This document shows, piece after piece, positions 52,051 to 62,999 of a DNA stretch of 64,000 nucleotides (position 1 is the first letter of the stretch; each line of letters begins with the position of its first letter). A program made the position numbers and the translations under genes. The notes under the pieces were generated by a model that worked only from the letters and a program-made list of their open reading frames with translations, ran no database searches and was not told the DNA's origin. Source of the DNA: Sphingomonadales bacterium (lineage in GTDB: Bacteria > Pseudomonadota > Alphaproteobacteria > Sphingomonadales > Sphingomonadaceae); NCBI GenBank assembly GCA_006226685.1, contig SBGG01000025.1:1-64000 (forward strand). The letters run 5' to 3'.

Positions 52051-52255
52051 TGAATCAAACCCATTATTTCAGCGTAGGCATGCAAAGCTTGTTCTTTGGG
52101 ACCAGCCGCTTACACCCACAATTATGAGGTATAGCGCGGGTCGCGCCTGATTTCCCTATGGATGGGCCATAACCATTGACCCACGCCAGACCCAAAGGCG
52201 AACGCGCTTTCGCCCGTGTCCCGCGCTTTTCCCTGCCAAAAGGTCTTCAGGAAAG

Positions 52256-52331
52256 TGGTGCCGCAGAAGGGACTCGAACCCCCGACCCCAACATTACGAA
52301 TGTCGTGCTCTACCAGCTGAGCTACTGCGGC
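52256..52331 (-). tRNA. tRNA-Thr (anticodon CGT)
   Basis: Full cloverleaf on minus strand GCCGCAGTAGCTCAGCTGGTAGAGCACGACATTCGTAATGTTGGGGTCGGGGGTTCGAGTCCCTTCTGCGGCACCA; loop TTCGTAA. Confidence 0.96.
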
Positions 52332-52563
52332 AAAACGGCCGGTTCCCCGGCCGCTACGGCGCTGCGCATAACAGCACTGGCCGGGGCTGGCAAGCCGGAT
52401 CATTACCCCGGAGAGAGAAGGGGGCATCCTCTTTCCCGCCCCGCAGGAATAAAACAGCATGCAGGTCTATACTGTCCGATATTTTTAGCTAGTGTTAACC
52501 ATAGCTGTGCCAGATTGGGAAGCTGAAGCAGAATATCGCTCGGCATCATGAACAGGTGGGCAG

Positions 52564-54258
52564 ATGGACAGTTTACGCGGTCAGGAAGAAATTGAGGGCA
52601 ATGACGCCGGGGATTCCGGTGCGATCGAGGCACCTCCCGCGATCTCTGCGCAGGAACGCCGCATGCATGTGCGGGCGTATAATTACTGGGTGTCGCTGCT
52701 CGGCAACCGCAGCCTGCCTTCGATCGAGGATCTTAACCCCGAGGATATGGAGGATTTCGCGGCGAACAGTGTGCTGCTCGATTTTTCCATGGGGCTCGAA
52801 AATCCGGCGATCATCTATCTGGGTTCGGCGCTGCGCGAGGAATGCGGTATTGAAGGCAAGATTGAACGCGCCGAGCAGGTTCCGCCCCGTTCCCTGCTGT
52901 CCCGCCTGACCGACCATTATCTGCAGATTATCGCCAATGCCGCTCCGGTCGGGTTCGAAGCTGAATTCACTAATCAGCGCGGCGCCGAAATCATGTATCG
53001 CGGCATATTAATGCCTTTTTCGTCGAACGACGAGACGATCGATTTCATTTACGGCGTGATCAACTGGAAGGAAGTGGCGGACAAGGGCCTGACCGAAGGC
53101 CTTGATGAAGAGATTCGGGCCGCGATGAACCTGTCCCCGGTCGCATCCCGAACCGCGCCGATCTGGGCGGATGGGCCTTCGGCCACAGCCGATTATGAAG
53201 ATGAAGAGGGGGATGCTGGCCATATCGGCATGGGCGCGTCGGAAAAGTCCGCTTTTGAAGAAAGCGATTTTGGTTTCGGGGATGCCGATGAGGATTATGG
53301 CCTTGCGCCGGAAAGCGGCGAAGGCGAGCTTGATCTGTCTGCTTTTCTCGACATGGTCGATACGGATCAGCCGCTGGAACTGGAGCTGGACCAGCGCGTG
53401 CCGGACGCGGGGGAGGCCGTTTCCGACGAACTGGTCGGCGATCTGACCGCTGAAGATGTGCTGGAGGTCGAGGACGGTGTCGGCCCGCAGGACAATATCG
53501 TGCAGGATGGAGATGACGTCCGGGCTCCTGCCATGGAGTTGACGGAACCCGAGGCTGAGCCGGAGCTCGAGCCGATGGAGGCAGGCGTTGCCGCCTTTTC
53601 TTCCGGTCCGGAATTCGATCCTGACGAGATGGGGTCATTCGGACCGCCGGTGATCAAGATTGGCCTTCCGGCGATGCTGGATATGGCCCGGCGCAGCGCG
53701 GCGGAAGCGCGGGATTGCGATGTGCGCGGTCGTTCCGCGCTTTATAGCGCGATCAGCGACGCCTATGATTTCACACTGTCGGCTTCCGAGGCGCCCGAAG
53801 ATTATGAAATGATGCTGGAGGCGGCTGGAATCACGGTGCAGGAACGCAGCCCGATGACTGCCGTCATCAAGCTGGTTTTCGGCGTGGACCATGACAAGAC
53901 CCGCGTCGCCGAATATGCGCTCGCGCTTGATTATGCGGTTGCGCGCAGATTGCCGCGCGGCGGTCTGGCGGATGAGCTGGCCGCGCATGAAGGCGGGCTG
54001 AAGGGGCTGGTGCGCGACATGCGTGCGGCGCGCAAGGCCGGGGGTACGGCTCGTCCTGAGCGCCGGATCGAGCGGGCGGTGAAAAAACTGGGCAAGGCCC
54101 GCGCGCTCGACACCAATGCGCTGCCCTTTGACGAACATGGTCTCGCTGTCGTTGTCGCGCGGCGCGAGGCGGATGGCAGTGTCACGCTGATTGCCGGTGT
54201 CGATCTTTCGGACAAGGCGGCGCAGAAGGTCGCGATCACGGCCAGCGAACTGATCTGA
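52564..54258 (+). CDS. PAS-like domain protein with acidic linker and a C-terminal conserved domain
   Basis: AYNYWVSLLGNRSLPSIEDLNPEDMEDFAANSVLLDFSMGLENPAIIYLGSALREECG resembles PAS_5-type regions. Confidence 0.6.
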   Translation: MDSLRGQEEIEGNDAGDSGAIEAPPAISAQERRMHVRAYNYWVSLLGNRSLPSIEDLNPEDMEDFAANSVLLDFSMGLENPAIIYLGSALREECGIEGKIERAEQVPPRSLLSRLTDHYLQIIANAAPVGFEAEFTNQRGAEIMYRGILMPFSSNDETIDFIYGVINWKEVADKGLTEGLDEEIRAAMNLSPVASRTAPIWADGPSATADYEDEEGDAGHIGMGASEKSAFEESDFGFGDADEDYGLAPESGEGELDLSAFLDMVDTDQPLELELDQRVPDAGEAVSDELVGDLTAEDVLEVEDGVGPQDNIVQDGDDVRAPAMELTEPEAEPELEPMEAGVAAFSSGPEFDPDEMGSFGPPVIKIGLPAMLDMARRSAAEARDCDVRGRSALYSAISDAYDFTLSASEAPEDYEMMLEAAGITVQERSPMTAVIKLVFGVDHDKTRVAEYALALDYAVARRLPRGGLADELAAHEGGLKGLVRDMRAARKAGGTARPERRIERAVKKLGKARALDTNALPFDEHGLAVVVARREADGSVTLIAGVDLSDKAAQKVAITASELI

Positions 54259-54406
54259 ATCCTGCCGGAACGGCGGGCGTTTTTTGCCCGTCGTCCTTTC
54301 TCCCTGCCATTTATCGCAAAGCCGATATTCGCGATGGTTCCCGCAGCGGTGCGTGGCTATAAGAGACCGTAAGAACAGGAAAGCACGGCAAAACGCAGGA
54401 GATTAT

Positions 54407-57400
54407 ATGGCAAGGGAAGACGCGGGAGAGGCGTATCCTGTTTCCGTCGCATTAAAAGAAGCGCTCGCGCGGGGCAACCTGCCGGGAGAAGGAAACGGGT
54501 TCACCGATGAAGAAGCCGCCGCTGCGGCGGAATTTGTCGGTCAGGCCGCCGCGGTTCGCCTGCCGGGAACACCGGCGATAGCGATTGAGAGTGAGGCGCC
54601 GCTTCACCGCAAAAATGGCGGGTGCGGGCGCAGGACCATTCCCGCCGTCAGCGCTCACCCGTTGCGCGTGGCCATTGTCAATGACGACATGCCGTTCCTG
54701 GTGGACAGCATCGCCAATTGTCTGGCCCAGCAGGGGCTGGTGATCCAGCGGCTGATGCATCCGGTGCTGAGCGTCGATCGCGATGCAACGGGCCGGTTGC
54801 TGGCGATATTGCCGCCCGATAGCCCCGGCGCCCGCCGGGAATCGATCATCTATATAGAGGTGGACCGGGCCACGGCCCGGCAGCGTGACGGGCTGGAGGC
54901 GGAAATCGTCGAGACCCTGCTGCATATCCGCTCGGCGGTGGCCGATTGGGGCCGGATGCAGGAGGCGCTGACCGTCGATGCCGACCGGCTGGCGGACGAT
55001 GAGGGTGCGGCATTGCTGCGCTGGCTGCTCGCCCGCAATTTTACCCAGACCGGGTATGAAATGGTCCAGCGTGACGGTAGCCGGGAATCGGCTCTCGGTA
55101 TCTGTGCGATAGAAGGCGATCCACCCCTGCTTGCGCCGGCGAGCGTTGATGCGGCCTTCAGCTGGTTCGAGGAAGGAGGGCGCGCTCCGCTCATCATCAA
55201 GAGCAATCAGGCTTCGCGCGTCCATCGGTTCAGCCTGATCGACCTGTTCATCGTGCCGGTACGCGAGGGCAAGACGATCCGGGCGCTTTCCATTCATGCG
55301 GGTATGTGGACCAGCGCGGCGCTGTCGACTGCGCCCGATAGGGTGCCGGTGCTTCGTTCCGCCCTCTCGGCGCTGATGGAGAAACATGCCTTCGATCCGT
55401 CCGGGCATGCCGGCAAGGCGTTGTTCCATGCGCTGACCCTGTTGCCGCACGACATCGTTATAGGGTTTGACCGCAAGACGCTGGAAAGGCTGGCGCTCAC
55501 CGTCATGTCGCTTTCCGACCGGCCCCGGCCCAAGCTGGTGCTGGCGACGTCTGCGCTCGCGCGGCATCTTTATGTCTTTGTCTGGATCTCGCGCGACGAT
55601 GTTTCGACCGCGCGGCGCATTGCGATACAGGACATGCTGACGGAAGCGGCCGATGCGCCGCTGCTGGCCTGGTCAACCGCGCTGGAGGAAGGAGGGCTGG
55701 CGCTGATGCGCTTTACCCTCGATCTGCGCGCGAGCAGCACGACCCCGGACGAGACCCTGCTCGACGCGCAGGTCAAGCATATGGTGCGCGGCTGGGCGCC
55801 CGCGGTCGAGGCCGGGTTGGCGGATAGCCTCGACGGCCCGCAGGCCGAGGCGCTGACCGACCTCTATGCCGAGAGCTTCCCGCCCAGCTATCGCCTCGGC
55901 GCGGGGCCGGAAGAAGCGGCGGTCGATATCATCGAAATGACGAAGCTTTCCGGCAAGGGCGATCGCGGCGTTCGCTTCTATCGCAATGAGGGCGACAGGC
56001 CGGACGAGTTGCGGCTGAAGCTCTATAGCCAGACGGCCATTGCGCTTTCCGATGCCGTGCCCGCCTTCGAGAATTTCGGTTTCAAGGCGATGGAGGAGAT
56101 CAGCACGCCGCTCAACCGGGGCAAGCTGGGGCATATTCACCGTTTCCTGATGGCGCGTCATGACGGCGGAGACGCGGCGGACCTGATCGAGCGGGCCGAT
56201 ATATTGCAGGGCAGCCTTGCCCGCGTGCTGACCGGTGAGGCGGAGGATGACCGCTTCAACGAACTGATCGTGTCAGTCGGGATCGACCCGGCTTCGGTGG
56301 TGCTGCTGCGGGCGATTTTCCGCTATTTGCGGCAGACGGGCATGCCTTATGCAATGGCAACCTTTGTCGAGACGCTGCGTCGGGAACAGCCGGTGACGCG
56401 TGCGCTGATCGATCTGTTCCATGCATTGCACGATCCGGCATTCGCGGGAGACCGTACAGCGGCGGTCAAAGCGGCGGATGATGCGATCGCCTCGGGTCTG
56501 GTGCAGGTGTCGGCGATCGATGAGGATCGCATTCTGCGCCTGATCCATGCGGTGATCCATGCCTGCCTGCGGACTAATTTCTTCCTTGAAAGCGGCCGGC
56601 TTGCTCTGGCTTTCAAGATCGATAGCGCGAAGGTGCCGGGGCTTCCCGCGCCGCTGCCCTGGCGCGAAATCTGGGTCTACAGCCCGCGTGTGGAAGGTAT
56701 CCATCTGCGGTCCGGTCCGGTTGCGCGTGGCGGCCTGCGCTGGTCCGACCGGCGTGACGATTTTCGGACCGAAATCCTTGGCCTGATGAAGGCGCAGCGG
56801 GTCAAGAATGCGGTGATCGTGCCGACCGGCGCCAAGGGCGGCTTCTATCCCAAGCAGCTTCCCAGCGCCGCGACCGATCGCGATGCCTGGCTGGCCGAAG
56901 GGACGGAAAGCTATCGCATCTTCATCCGTTCGCTGCTGTCGGTTACCGACAATATCGTTGCGGACAGGGTGGTCCATCCCGAGGGGATGGTGATCCGCGA
57001 TGGGGACGATCCTTATTTCGTCGTCGCCGCCGACAAGGGCACCGCGACCTTTTCCGATGTCGCCAACGGCATCGCGCTGGAGCGCGAATTCTGGCTGGGC
57101 GATGCCTTCGCCAGCGGCGGTTCCAACGGCTATGACCATAAGGCGATGGGTATCACCGCGCGCGGGGCGTGGGTTTCGGTTCAGCGTCACTTTGCCGAAA
57201 TGGGCATTGATGTGCAGAAGGACGCGGTGCGCGTCGTCGGTGTCGGCGACATGTCGGGCGATGTGTTCGGCAACGGGATGCTGCTCAGCAAGGCGATCCG
57301 GCTGGTTGCGGCCTTCGATCATCGTCACATCTTCATCGACCCGAACCCGGCCGACCCGGAAAAGAGCTGGGCCGAGCGCGAGCGGTTGTTCAAACTGCCG

Positions 57401-59107
57401 CGATCGAGCTGGGATGAGTATGACCGGAACCTGATTTCGCAGGGCGGCGGCATATTCCCCCGCTCGATGAAGAGCATCCCGCTCAGCCCGGAGATGAAGG
57501 ACTTGCTTGGCCTGGCCGATGATGCGCTGGACCCGCTTTCGCTCATTTCCGCGATATTGAAGGCACCGGCGGACCTGTTGTGGTTCGGCGGCATCGGCAC
57601 CTATGTAAAGGCGGCGGGGCAGAGCAACAGCGCTGTCGGCGATACCACCAATGATGCGCTGCGCGTCAATGCCGAGGATCTGCGCGTCAGGGTGGTGGGC
57701 GAGGGGGCCAATCTGGGCGTGACCCAGGCAGGGCGCATCGCCTTTGCCCTGAACGGCGGACGGATCAATACCGACTTCATCGACAACAGCGCGGGCGTCG
57801 ATTGCTCCGACAATGAGGTCAATATCAAGATCGCGCTCAATCGCGAAATGCGGGAGGGGCGGCTCAGCCTGGAAGATCGCAATGCCTTGCTGGTCGAGAT
57901 GACCGATGCGGTCGCCGATCTGGTGCTGGAGGACAACCGGCTGCAGGCGCTCGGCCTGTCGATCGCGGAACGGGGTGGGGTGGGCGCCTTGCCCAGCTAT
58001 GTACGTCTGATCGAAACATTCGAGGACAGCGGTACGCTCGACCGGCGGGTCGAGGGGCTGGCGCCCAATGACCAGTTGCTGCGCCGTGCGCAGGATGAAC
58101 AGGGGTTGACCCGGCCCGAACTCGCGGTGCTGCTTTCCACCGCGAAGCTGACGTTGCAGGATGCGATCGAGCATGGGCCGCTGGTTGCCGATCCGGGCAT
58201 GGAAGGGGACCTGCTGTCCTCTTTCCCGCCGCAAATGCAGGAGCGGGAGGCCGATGCGATCCAGCAACATCAGTTGCGTGGAGAGATTATCGCAACCGAG
58301 CTTGCCAACCGGATCATCAACCGGCTGGGCCTCATTCATCCGTTCGAACTGGCGGAAGAAGAGGGCTGTTCGCTGGCCGATATGGCGAGTGCCTTCGTGA
58401 TCGCCGATCGCATCTATGATGTGCGGGCGCTATGGACGCAGATCGACGACAGCGACATGCCGGAGGCGGGTCGTCTGGAACTGCTCGGTCTGATCGCGAC
58501 CGCGATGCGGGCTCAGATGGCATCGATCATCCGTGTCCTGCCATCCGGTTTCACGCCGTCCGCAGGGATCGAGAAACTGCTTCCTGGCGTCGCGACGCTC
58601 GCCGCGACCGTGGATAGCCTGTTGACCGAATCCATGTTGAGCCGCGCTGCCGGTCTGGAGGATGAACTCGAGCAACTGGGCGTACCGGGGCATCTGGCGC
58701 AGCGCGTATCGCAACTGTTCAAGATGGACGGCGCGATCGGCATTTCCAGCCTTGGCGGTCGGAATGGCGGCGATATGGTGCGGATTGCGCGGGCCTTTGT
58801 CCGTCTGGGCGAGGCATTCGGTATTGACTGGATTCAGGCCTCGGCGGCGAGGTTGCAGCCCAGCGATCCGTGGGAACGGCAATTGCTGTCCGGTGTTACC
58901 CGCGATGTTCAGCAAATCCGGTTCGAATTACTGGCGCGCATGGGAATGGACGATCCTGTCGGCGAGGTCGAGGCCTGGCTGGAGAAGCAGGCGGCACGTC
59001 TGGTGCGGTTCCGGCATCAGCTCGACCATGCCCGTGCGGCCCCCGCGCCGCATGTCGCGATGATGGCGGAGCTGGCGGCGCAGGTCAGGACGATGATGTT
59101 GCGTTGA
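54407..59107 (+). CDS. large NAD-specific glutamate dehydrogenase
   Basis: ~1566 aa; GPVARGGLRWSDRRDDFRTEILGLMKAQRVKNAVIVPTGAKGGFYPK; start after an AGGAG-like RBS. Confidence 0.95.
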   Translation: MAREDAGEAYPVSVALKEALARGNLPGEGNGFTDEEAAAAAEFVGQAAAVRLPGTPAIAIESEAPLHRKNGGCGRRTIPAVSAHPLRVAIVNDDMPFLVDSIANCLAQQGLVIQRLMHPVLSVDRDATGRLLAILPPDSPGARRESIIYIEVDRATARQRDGLEAEIVETLLHIRSAVADWGRMQEALTVDADRLADDEGAALLRWLLARNFTQTGYEMVQRDGSRESALGICAIEGDPPLLAPASVDAAFSWFEEGGRAPLIIKSNQASRVHRFSLIDLFIVPVREGKTIRALSIHAGMWTSAALSTAPDRVPVLRSALSALMEKHAFDPSGHAGKALFHALTLLPHDIVIGFDRKTLERLALTVMSLSDRPRPKLVLATSALARHLYVFVWISRDDVSTARRIAIQDMLTEAADAPLLAWSTALEEGGLALMRFTLDLRASSTTPDETLLDAQVKHMVRGWAPAVEAGLADSLDGPQAEALTDLYAESFPPSYRLGAGPEEAAVDIIEMTKLSGKGDRGVRFYRNEGDRPDELRLKLYSQTAIALSDAVPAFENFGFKAMEEISTPLNRGKLGHIHRFLMARHDGGDAADLIERADILQGSLARVLTGEAEDDRFNELIVSVGIDPASVVLLRAIFRYLRQTGMPYAMATFVETLRREQPVTRALIDLFHALHDPAFAGDRTAAVKAADDAIASGLVQVSAIDEDRILRLIHAVIHACLRTNFFLESGRLALAFKIDSAKVPGLPAPLPWREIWVYSPRVEGIHLRSGPVARGGLRWSDRRDDFRTEILGLMKAQRVKNAVIVPTGAKGGFYPKQLPSAATDRDAWLAEGTESYRIFIRSLLSVTDNIVADRVVHPEGMVIRDGDDPYFVVAADKGTATFSDVANGIALEREFWLGDAFASGGSNGYDHKAMGITARGAWVSVQRHFAEMGIDVQKDAVRVVGVGDMSGDVFGNGMLLSKAIRLVAAFDHRHIFIDPNPADPEKSWAERERLFKLPRSSWDEYDRNLISQGGGIFPRSMKSIPLSPEMKDLLGLADDALDPLSLISAILKAPADLLWFGGIGTYVKAAGQSNSAVGDTTNDALRVNAEDLRVRVVGEGANLGVTQAGRIAFALNGGRINTDFIDNSAGVDCSDNEVNIKIALNREMREGRLSLEDRNALLVEMTDAVADLVLEDNRLQALGLSIAERGGVGALPSYVRLIETFEDSGTLDRRVEGLAPNDQLLRRAQDEQGLTRPELAVLLSTAKLTLQDAIEHGPLVADPGMEGDLLSSFPPQMQEREADAIQQHQLRGEIIATELANRIINRLGLIHPFELAEEEGCSLADMASAFVIADRIYDVRALWTQIDDSDMPEAGRLELLGLIATAMRAQMASIIRVLPSGFTPSAGIEKLLPGVATLAATVDSLLTESMLSRAAGLEDELEQLGVPGHLAQRVSQLFKMDGAIGISSLGGRNGGDMVRIARAFVRLGEAFGIDWIQASAARLQPSDPWERQLLSGVTRDVQQIRFELLARMGMDDPVGEVEAWLEKQAARLVRFRHQLDHARAAPAPHVAMMAELAAQVRTMMLR

Positions 59108-59276
59108 GCATTTGGGGGCGGGGGCATGTGCCTCCGCCAGCCCCTTGGTCGCTGAAGCTGTGGGGGATAGCCGCGGGTTTCAGCTTATTGTCATATCAGG
59201 GTAATATTTGGGGCCGATCGCGCGTTGGCCTACCGGCGTTGGCGCCGGTGCATTCCGAACCAGCGAGAAGATTTCG

Positions 59277-60695
59277 ATGTCCCCTTCCCTTTTTGCCCTG
59301 ATTTCCACCGCCCTGCTGACGGGTGTGGCTGTCGTAACGCCCGTTCAGGGTCAGACGGAGCCTGACCTCTCCCGCGCCGCCCATGGCGATCTGAGCGCCC
59401 CCGGTGGCGCCCGGCGCATTTCCGGCGATATGACCGCCGCCTATCGTGCGCTGATGCAGGATGGTGAGGTGCGTAATGTCATTTTGTTGATCGGCGACGG
59501 CATGGGTGATTCGGAAATCACCATCGCGCGCAACTATGCCGAGGGCGCAGGTGGTTATTTCAAAGGGATCGATGCGCTGCCGGTGACGGGGCAATATACC
59601 CATTATTCCCTCCACAAGGAGACCGGGAAGCCTGATTATGTGACCGATTCCGCCGCTTCCGCCACGGCCTGGTCGACCGGCGTCAAAAGCTATAACGGGG
59701 CGATCGGCGTCGATCTGTGGGGCAAGCCGCATGACAGCCTGCTCATGCTGGCAAAGCGCGCCGGGCTTGGTACCGGCGATGTGTCCACTGCGGAAATACA
59801 GGATGCGACCCCGGCGGCGCAGATCGCTCATGTCGTCAATCGGGGATGCAAGGGGCCGGAGGAAACCAGCGCCGAATGCCCCGCAAATGCGCTGGAAAAT
59901 GGCGGCGCCGGATCGATTGCCGAGCAGTTGCTCGATACTCGCCCCGATGTTGCGTTGGGCGGCGGCGCGGTCTTTTTCGATCAGAAGGCGAAGGCCGGAA
60001 AGTGGAAGAACAGGCCACTGACGGCACAGGCGAAGGCGCGTGGTTTTGCCATCGTGCGTAATCTGGCCGAACTGGAGGCGGTGACCGGCGCGGATCAGCA
60101 GACGCCGTTGCTCGGCCTGTTCGCCCCCAATAACATGCCGGTTCGCTGGAACGGACCGAGGGCGAGCTATCACGGCAATATCGATCAGCCACCGGTGACC
60201 TGCACGCCCAATGCGGCCCGGACCGCGGATATACCGAAGCTCGCCGATATGACCCGCAAGGCGATTGCGCTGCTGAAGGACAAGCCGAAGGGCTTTTTCC
60301 TTCAGGTTGAGGGCGCGTCGATCGACAAGATGGATCATGCCGCCAATCCCTGCGGTCAGATCGGGGAAACGGTGGACCTGGACGAGGCGGTACAGGTGGC
60401 GCTGGAGTTTGCCCGAGCCGACGGACATACGCTGGTGATCGTTACCGCCGACCATGCTCATGCCAGCCAGATCATCTATCCGAACGCAAAGGCGCCGGGC
60501 CTGACCGAAGCGCTGATGACCAGGGATGGCGCGGTGATGACGGTCAGCTACGGCACCGCCGAGGAAGGGTCGCAGGGGCATAGCGGCACGCAGCTTCGTG
60601 TTGCCGCTTATGGTCCTCGCGCGTTCAACTTCGCCGGTCTGACCGATCAGACGGACATGTTTTATACCATCGCCGATGCGCTGAAGCTGCATTGA
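59277..60695 (+). CDS. phoA: alkaline phosphatase
   Basis: Signal peptide; [47 protein letters not shown]. Confidence 0.93.
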   Translation: MSPSLFALISTALLTGVAVVTPVQGQTEPDLSRAAHGDLSAPGGARRISGDMTAAYRALMQDGEVRNVILLIGDGMGDSEITIARNYAEGAGGYFKGIDALPVTGQYTHYSLHKETGKPDYVTDSAASATAWSTGVKSYNGAIGVDLWGKPHDSLLMLAKRAGLGTGDVSTAEIQDATPAAQIAHVVNRGCKGPEETSAECPANALENGGAGSIAEQLLDTRPDVALGGGAVFFDQKAKAGKWKNRPLTAQAKARGFAIVRNLAELEAVTGADQQTPLLGLFAPNNMPVRWNGPRASYHGNIDQPPVTCTPNAARTADIPKLADMTRKAIALLKDKPKGFFLQVEGASIDKMDHAANPCGQIGETVDLDEAVQVALEFARADGHTLVIVTADHAHASQIIYPNAKAPGLTEALMTRDGAVMTVSYGTAEEGSQGHSGTQLRVAAYGPRAFNFAGLTDQTDMFYTIADALKLH

Positions 60696-60857
60696 ACCGC
60701 ATGACGCGCGTCGGTCCGGCGCGCGTCAGCCAGACGACCGGTGCGAATGCAGGGGCCGGAACGGCAGGAGTGATCCCGGCCCATCCAGCCCGTGATGCAT
60801 CGGCATATCTTCAGGGCGTCGGATTTGATCCCACGCTGAGAAGCAGGAGGTGCTATT

Positions 60858-61169
60858 TCACCCGATATGGCTGTAGCGGGCCCAAAGCCAGCTGCGGATG
60901 GCGCTTGCCAGATTGGCGGGCGGATGGGGCGCCGCATCGTCGCGTGCGGGGGCGGACAGGGAACTGATACGCAATTCATCGATATGGGCGACAAGCCGGT
61001 TGAGCGGAATGTCCTCTTCCTGTGCTGCCCGGCGTAATGCGTCCCAGAATAGCGGCTCAAGGCTGATCGAAGTCTGATGGCCTTCTATGGTGATGCTATG
61101 TTTGACCGGGCCTGCAAAATGAAGGCTGGCGGGCGCCGCAAGGATATCCGGGCGCTCCGCCATACTCAT
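60858..61169 (-). CDS. ribbon-helix-helix (RHH_4-like) protein
   Basis: KHSITIEGHQTSISLEPLFWDALRRAAQEEDIPLNRLVAHIDELR. Confidence 0.75.
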   Translation of the reverse strand: MSMAERPDILAAPASLHFAGPVKHSITIEGHQTSISLEPLFWDALRRAAQEEDIPLNRLVAHIDELRISSLSAPARDDAAPHPPANLASAIRSWLWARYSHIG

Positions 61170-61201
61170 TCGTCCTTTCGTTCCGGGTCCGGTCCGGTGG
61201 A

Positions 61202-61924
61202 TCAATACATATGCTGGCCACCATTGATCGACAGGGTCGATCCGGTGACGAAGCCAGCATCCTCGCCGCACAGGAAGGCGACGCCGCGTGCGATTTCCTC
61301 GGCATGGCCCAGGCGGCCGACCGGAATCTTGGCGACGATCTTTTCCAGCACAGGCGCGGGCACAGCGGCGACCATGTCCGTATCGATATAGCCGGGGGCC
61401 AGCGCGTTCACGGTCACGCCATATTTCGCGCCTTCCTGCGCCAGCGCCTTGGTGAAGCCGTGAATGCCGGACTTGGCGGCGGCATAGTTGACCTGACCAT
61501 ATTGGCCTGCCTGACCGTTGATCGACCCGATATTGACGATGCGGCCCCATTTGCGTTCCCGCATGCCGGGGAAGACAGCCTTGGCCATGTTGAAGCACCC
61601 ACCCAGATTGACGCGAATTACCTCGTTCCAGTCATCGAAGCTCATCTTCTGAAGTATGCCGTCACGGGTGATGCCGGCATTGTTGACCAGTACGTCGACC
61701 GGGCCAAATTTCGCTTCGACTTCGGCGCATCCGTCGAGGCAGGCCTGATGATCGCCAACATCCCATTTATAGGATGCGATCCCGGTGCGGTCGGTAAACT
61801 CCTTGGCTCTCTGTTCGTTTCCGGCATAGTTGGCGACGACCGTCATGCCGAGTTCCTTGAGGGCCAGGCTGATGGCCTCTCCAATACCGCGGGTTCCGCC
61901 GGTGACGATGGCAACTCTGCTCAT
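61202..61924 (-). CDS. phaB: acetoacetyl-CoA reductase
   Basis: SDR: MSRVAIVTGGTRGIGEAISLALKELG...NIGSINGQAGQYGQVNYAAAKSGIHGFTKALAQEGAKYG. Confidence 0.92.
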   Translation of the reverse strand: MSRVAIVTGGTRGIGEAISLALKELGMTVVANYAGNEQRAKEFTDRTGIASYKWDVGDHQACLDGCAEVEAKFGPVDVLVNNAGITRDGILQKMSFDDWNEVIRVNLGGCFNMAKAVFPGMRERKWGRIVNIGSINGQAGQYGQVNYAAAKSGIHGFTKALAQEGAKYGVTVNALAPGYIDTDMVAAVPAPVLEKIVAKIPVGRLGHAEEIARGVAFLCGEDAGFVTGSTLSINGGQHMY

Positions 61925-61955
61925 AATCCCTCTCCTCTTAGAAAAGACAATCGAT

Positions 61956-62984
61956 TCAAACCCAGCCGGACAATTCCCGCCGAAGCATCTGCTCATAGAA
62001 AGGGATAGCCTCGGCATCCGCATTCAAACAAGGAAAATAGTACAGCGTTTCCCCCTTTTTGGAGCGAAAATATTCTGTGCCGCGCAGTGCGATTTCCTCC
62101 AGTGTTTCAAGGCAGTCCGCCGAAAATCCCGGAGCCATTACGGCGACGTGACTAAGCCCGCGCCCGGCCAGTTCGGACAATTTGTCCTCGGTTGACGGCT
62201 CCAGCCATTTGGCCCGTCCAAAGCGGGACTGGAAGCTGATTTCGACAGGCCCGGCGAAGTCATCGCGCAGCGCTTCGCCGAGCAGTCGCGCGGTCTTCAC
62301 GCAGTGGCAATGATAGGGGTCGCCAAGGCGCAGCGTGCGCTCCGGCATGCCGTGAAAGCTGAGCAGAAGGGCTTCGGGCGCCTGCTCCAGTCGGGCGAGG
62401 TGACGACGAGCGCTGGCGGCGAGCGCGGCGATATAGGAGGAGTCGTCATGATAGGAGGGCAGGGTGCGAACCGCCGGTTGCCAGCGCATCGCGCCCAACG
62501 CCGCGAACAGCGCGTCATTGGCGGTCGCTGTCGTCGCGCCGCTATATTGCGGGTAGAGGGGGGCAAAGAGCAGGCGCTCGCAGCCTGCGGCCTTCATCGC
62601 CGTCACCCTGTCCGCGATCGAGCGTGTGCCATAGCGCATCGCCCAGTCGACGAGCACGCCATTTCCACTCAGCCTGTCCGATAGTGCCGCTGCTATGGCT
62701 GCGGTGTGGACGGCCAGAGGGGACCCCTCATCCATCCATATCTGGCGATAGGCATGGGCGGATTTCTTCGGACGAACATTGAGGATGATGCCGCGCAATA
62801 TCGGCTGCCACAGCAGCGGGGGAAGTTCCACGACGCGGCGATCCGACAGAAATTCCTTCAGATAGCGTTTTACCGCTGCCGGTTCGGGTGCATCGGGTGT
62901 GCCCAGATTGGTGATCAGGACACCGGTTCTCGCTGAAGGAAGGGAGGGATGGTCGTCAGGGCGGGCAGGAAGCGAAGCGGTCAT
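61956..62984 (-). CDS. hemH: ferrochelatase
   Basis: GVLITNLGTPDAPEPAAVKRYLKEFLSDRRVVELP...; LLLSFHGMPERTLRLGDPYHCHCVKTARLL. Confidence 0.95.
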   Translation of the reverse strand: MTASLPARPDDHPSLPSARTGVLITNLGTPDAPEPAAVKRYLKEFLSDRRVVELPPLLWQPILRGIILNVRPKKSAHAYRQIWMDEGSPLAVHTAAIAAALSDRLSGNGVLVDWAMRYGTRSIADRVTAMKAAGCERLLFAPLYPQYSGATTATANDALFAALGAMRWQPAVRTLPSYHDDSSYIAALAASARRHLARLEQAPEALLLSFHGMPERTLRLGDPYHCHCVKTARLLGEALRDDFAGPVEISFQSRFGRAKWLEPSTEDKLSELAGRGLSHVAVMAPGFSADCLETLEEIALRGTEYFRSKKGETLYYFPCLNADAEAIPFYEQMLRRELSGWV

Positions 62985-62999
62985 CTGAGGAAAGGACTA

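Larger units (their letters stand above)
41799..52300. mobile_element. integrative element / genomic island in tRNA-Thr(CGT), ~10.46 kb
   Basis: 45-bp direct repeats, tyrosine integrase, Prim-Pol replication protein, lower-GC accessory genes. Confidence 0.92.

Noticed and set aside
56273-58339. 688-aa ORF on the minus strand inside the glutamate dehydrogenase gene
   Set aside because: Antisense shadow ORF typical of high-GC codon bias; the plus-strand protein is unmistakable.
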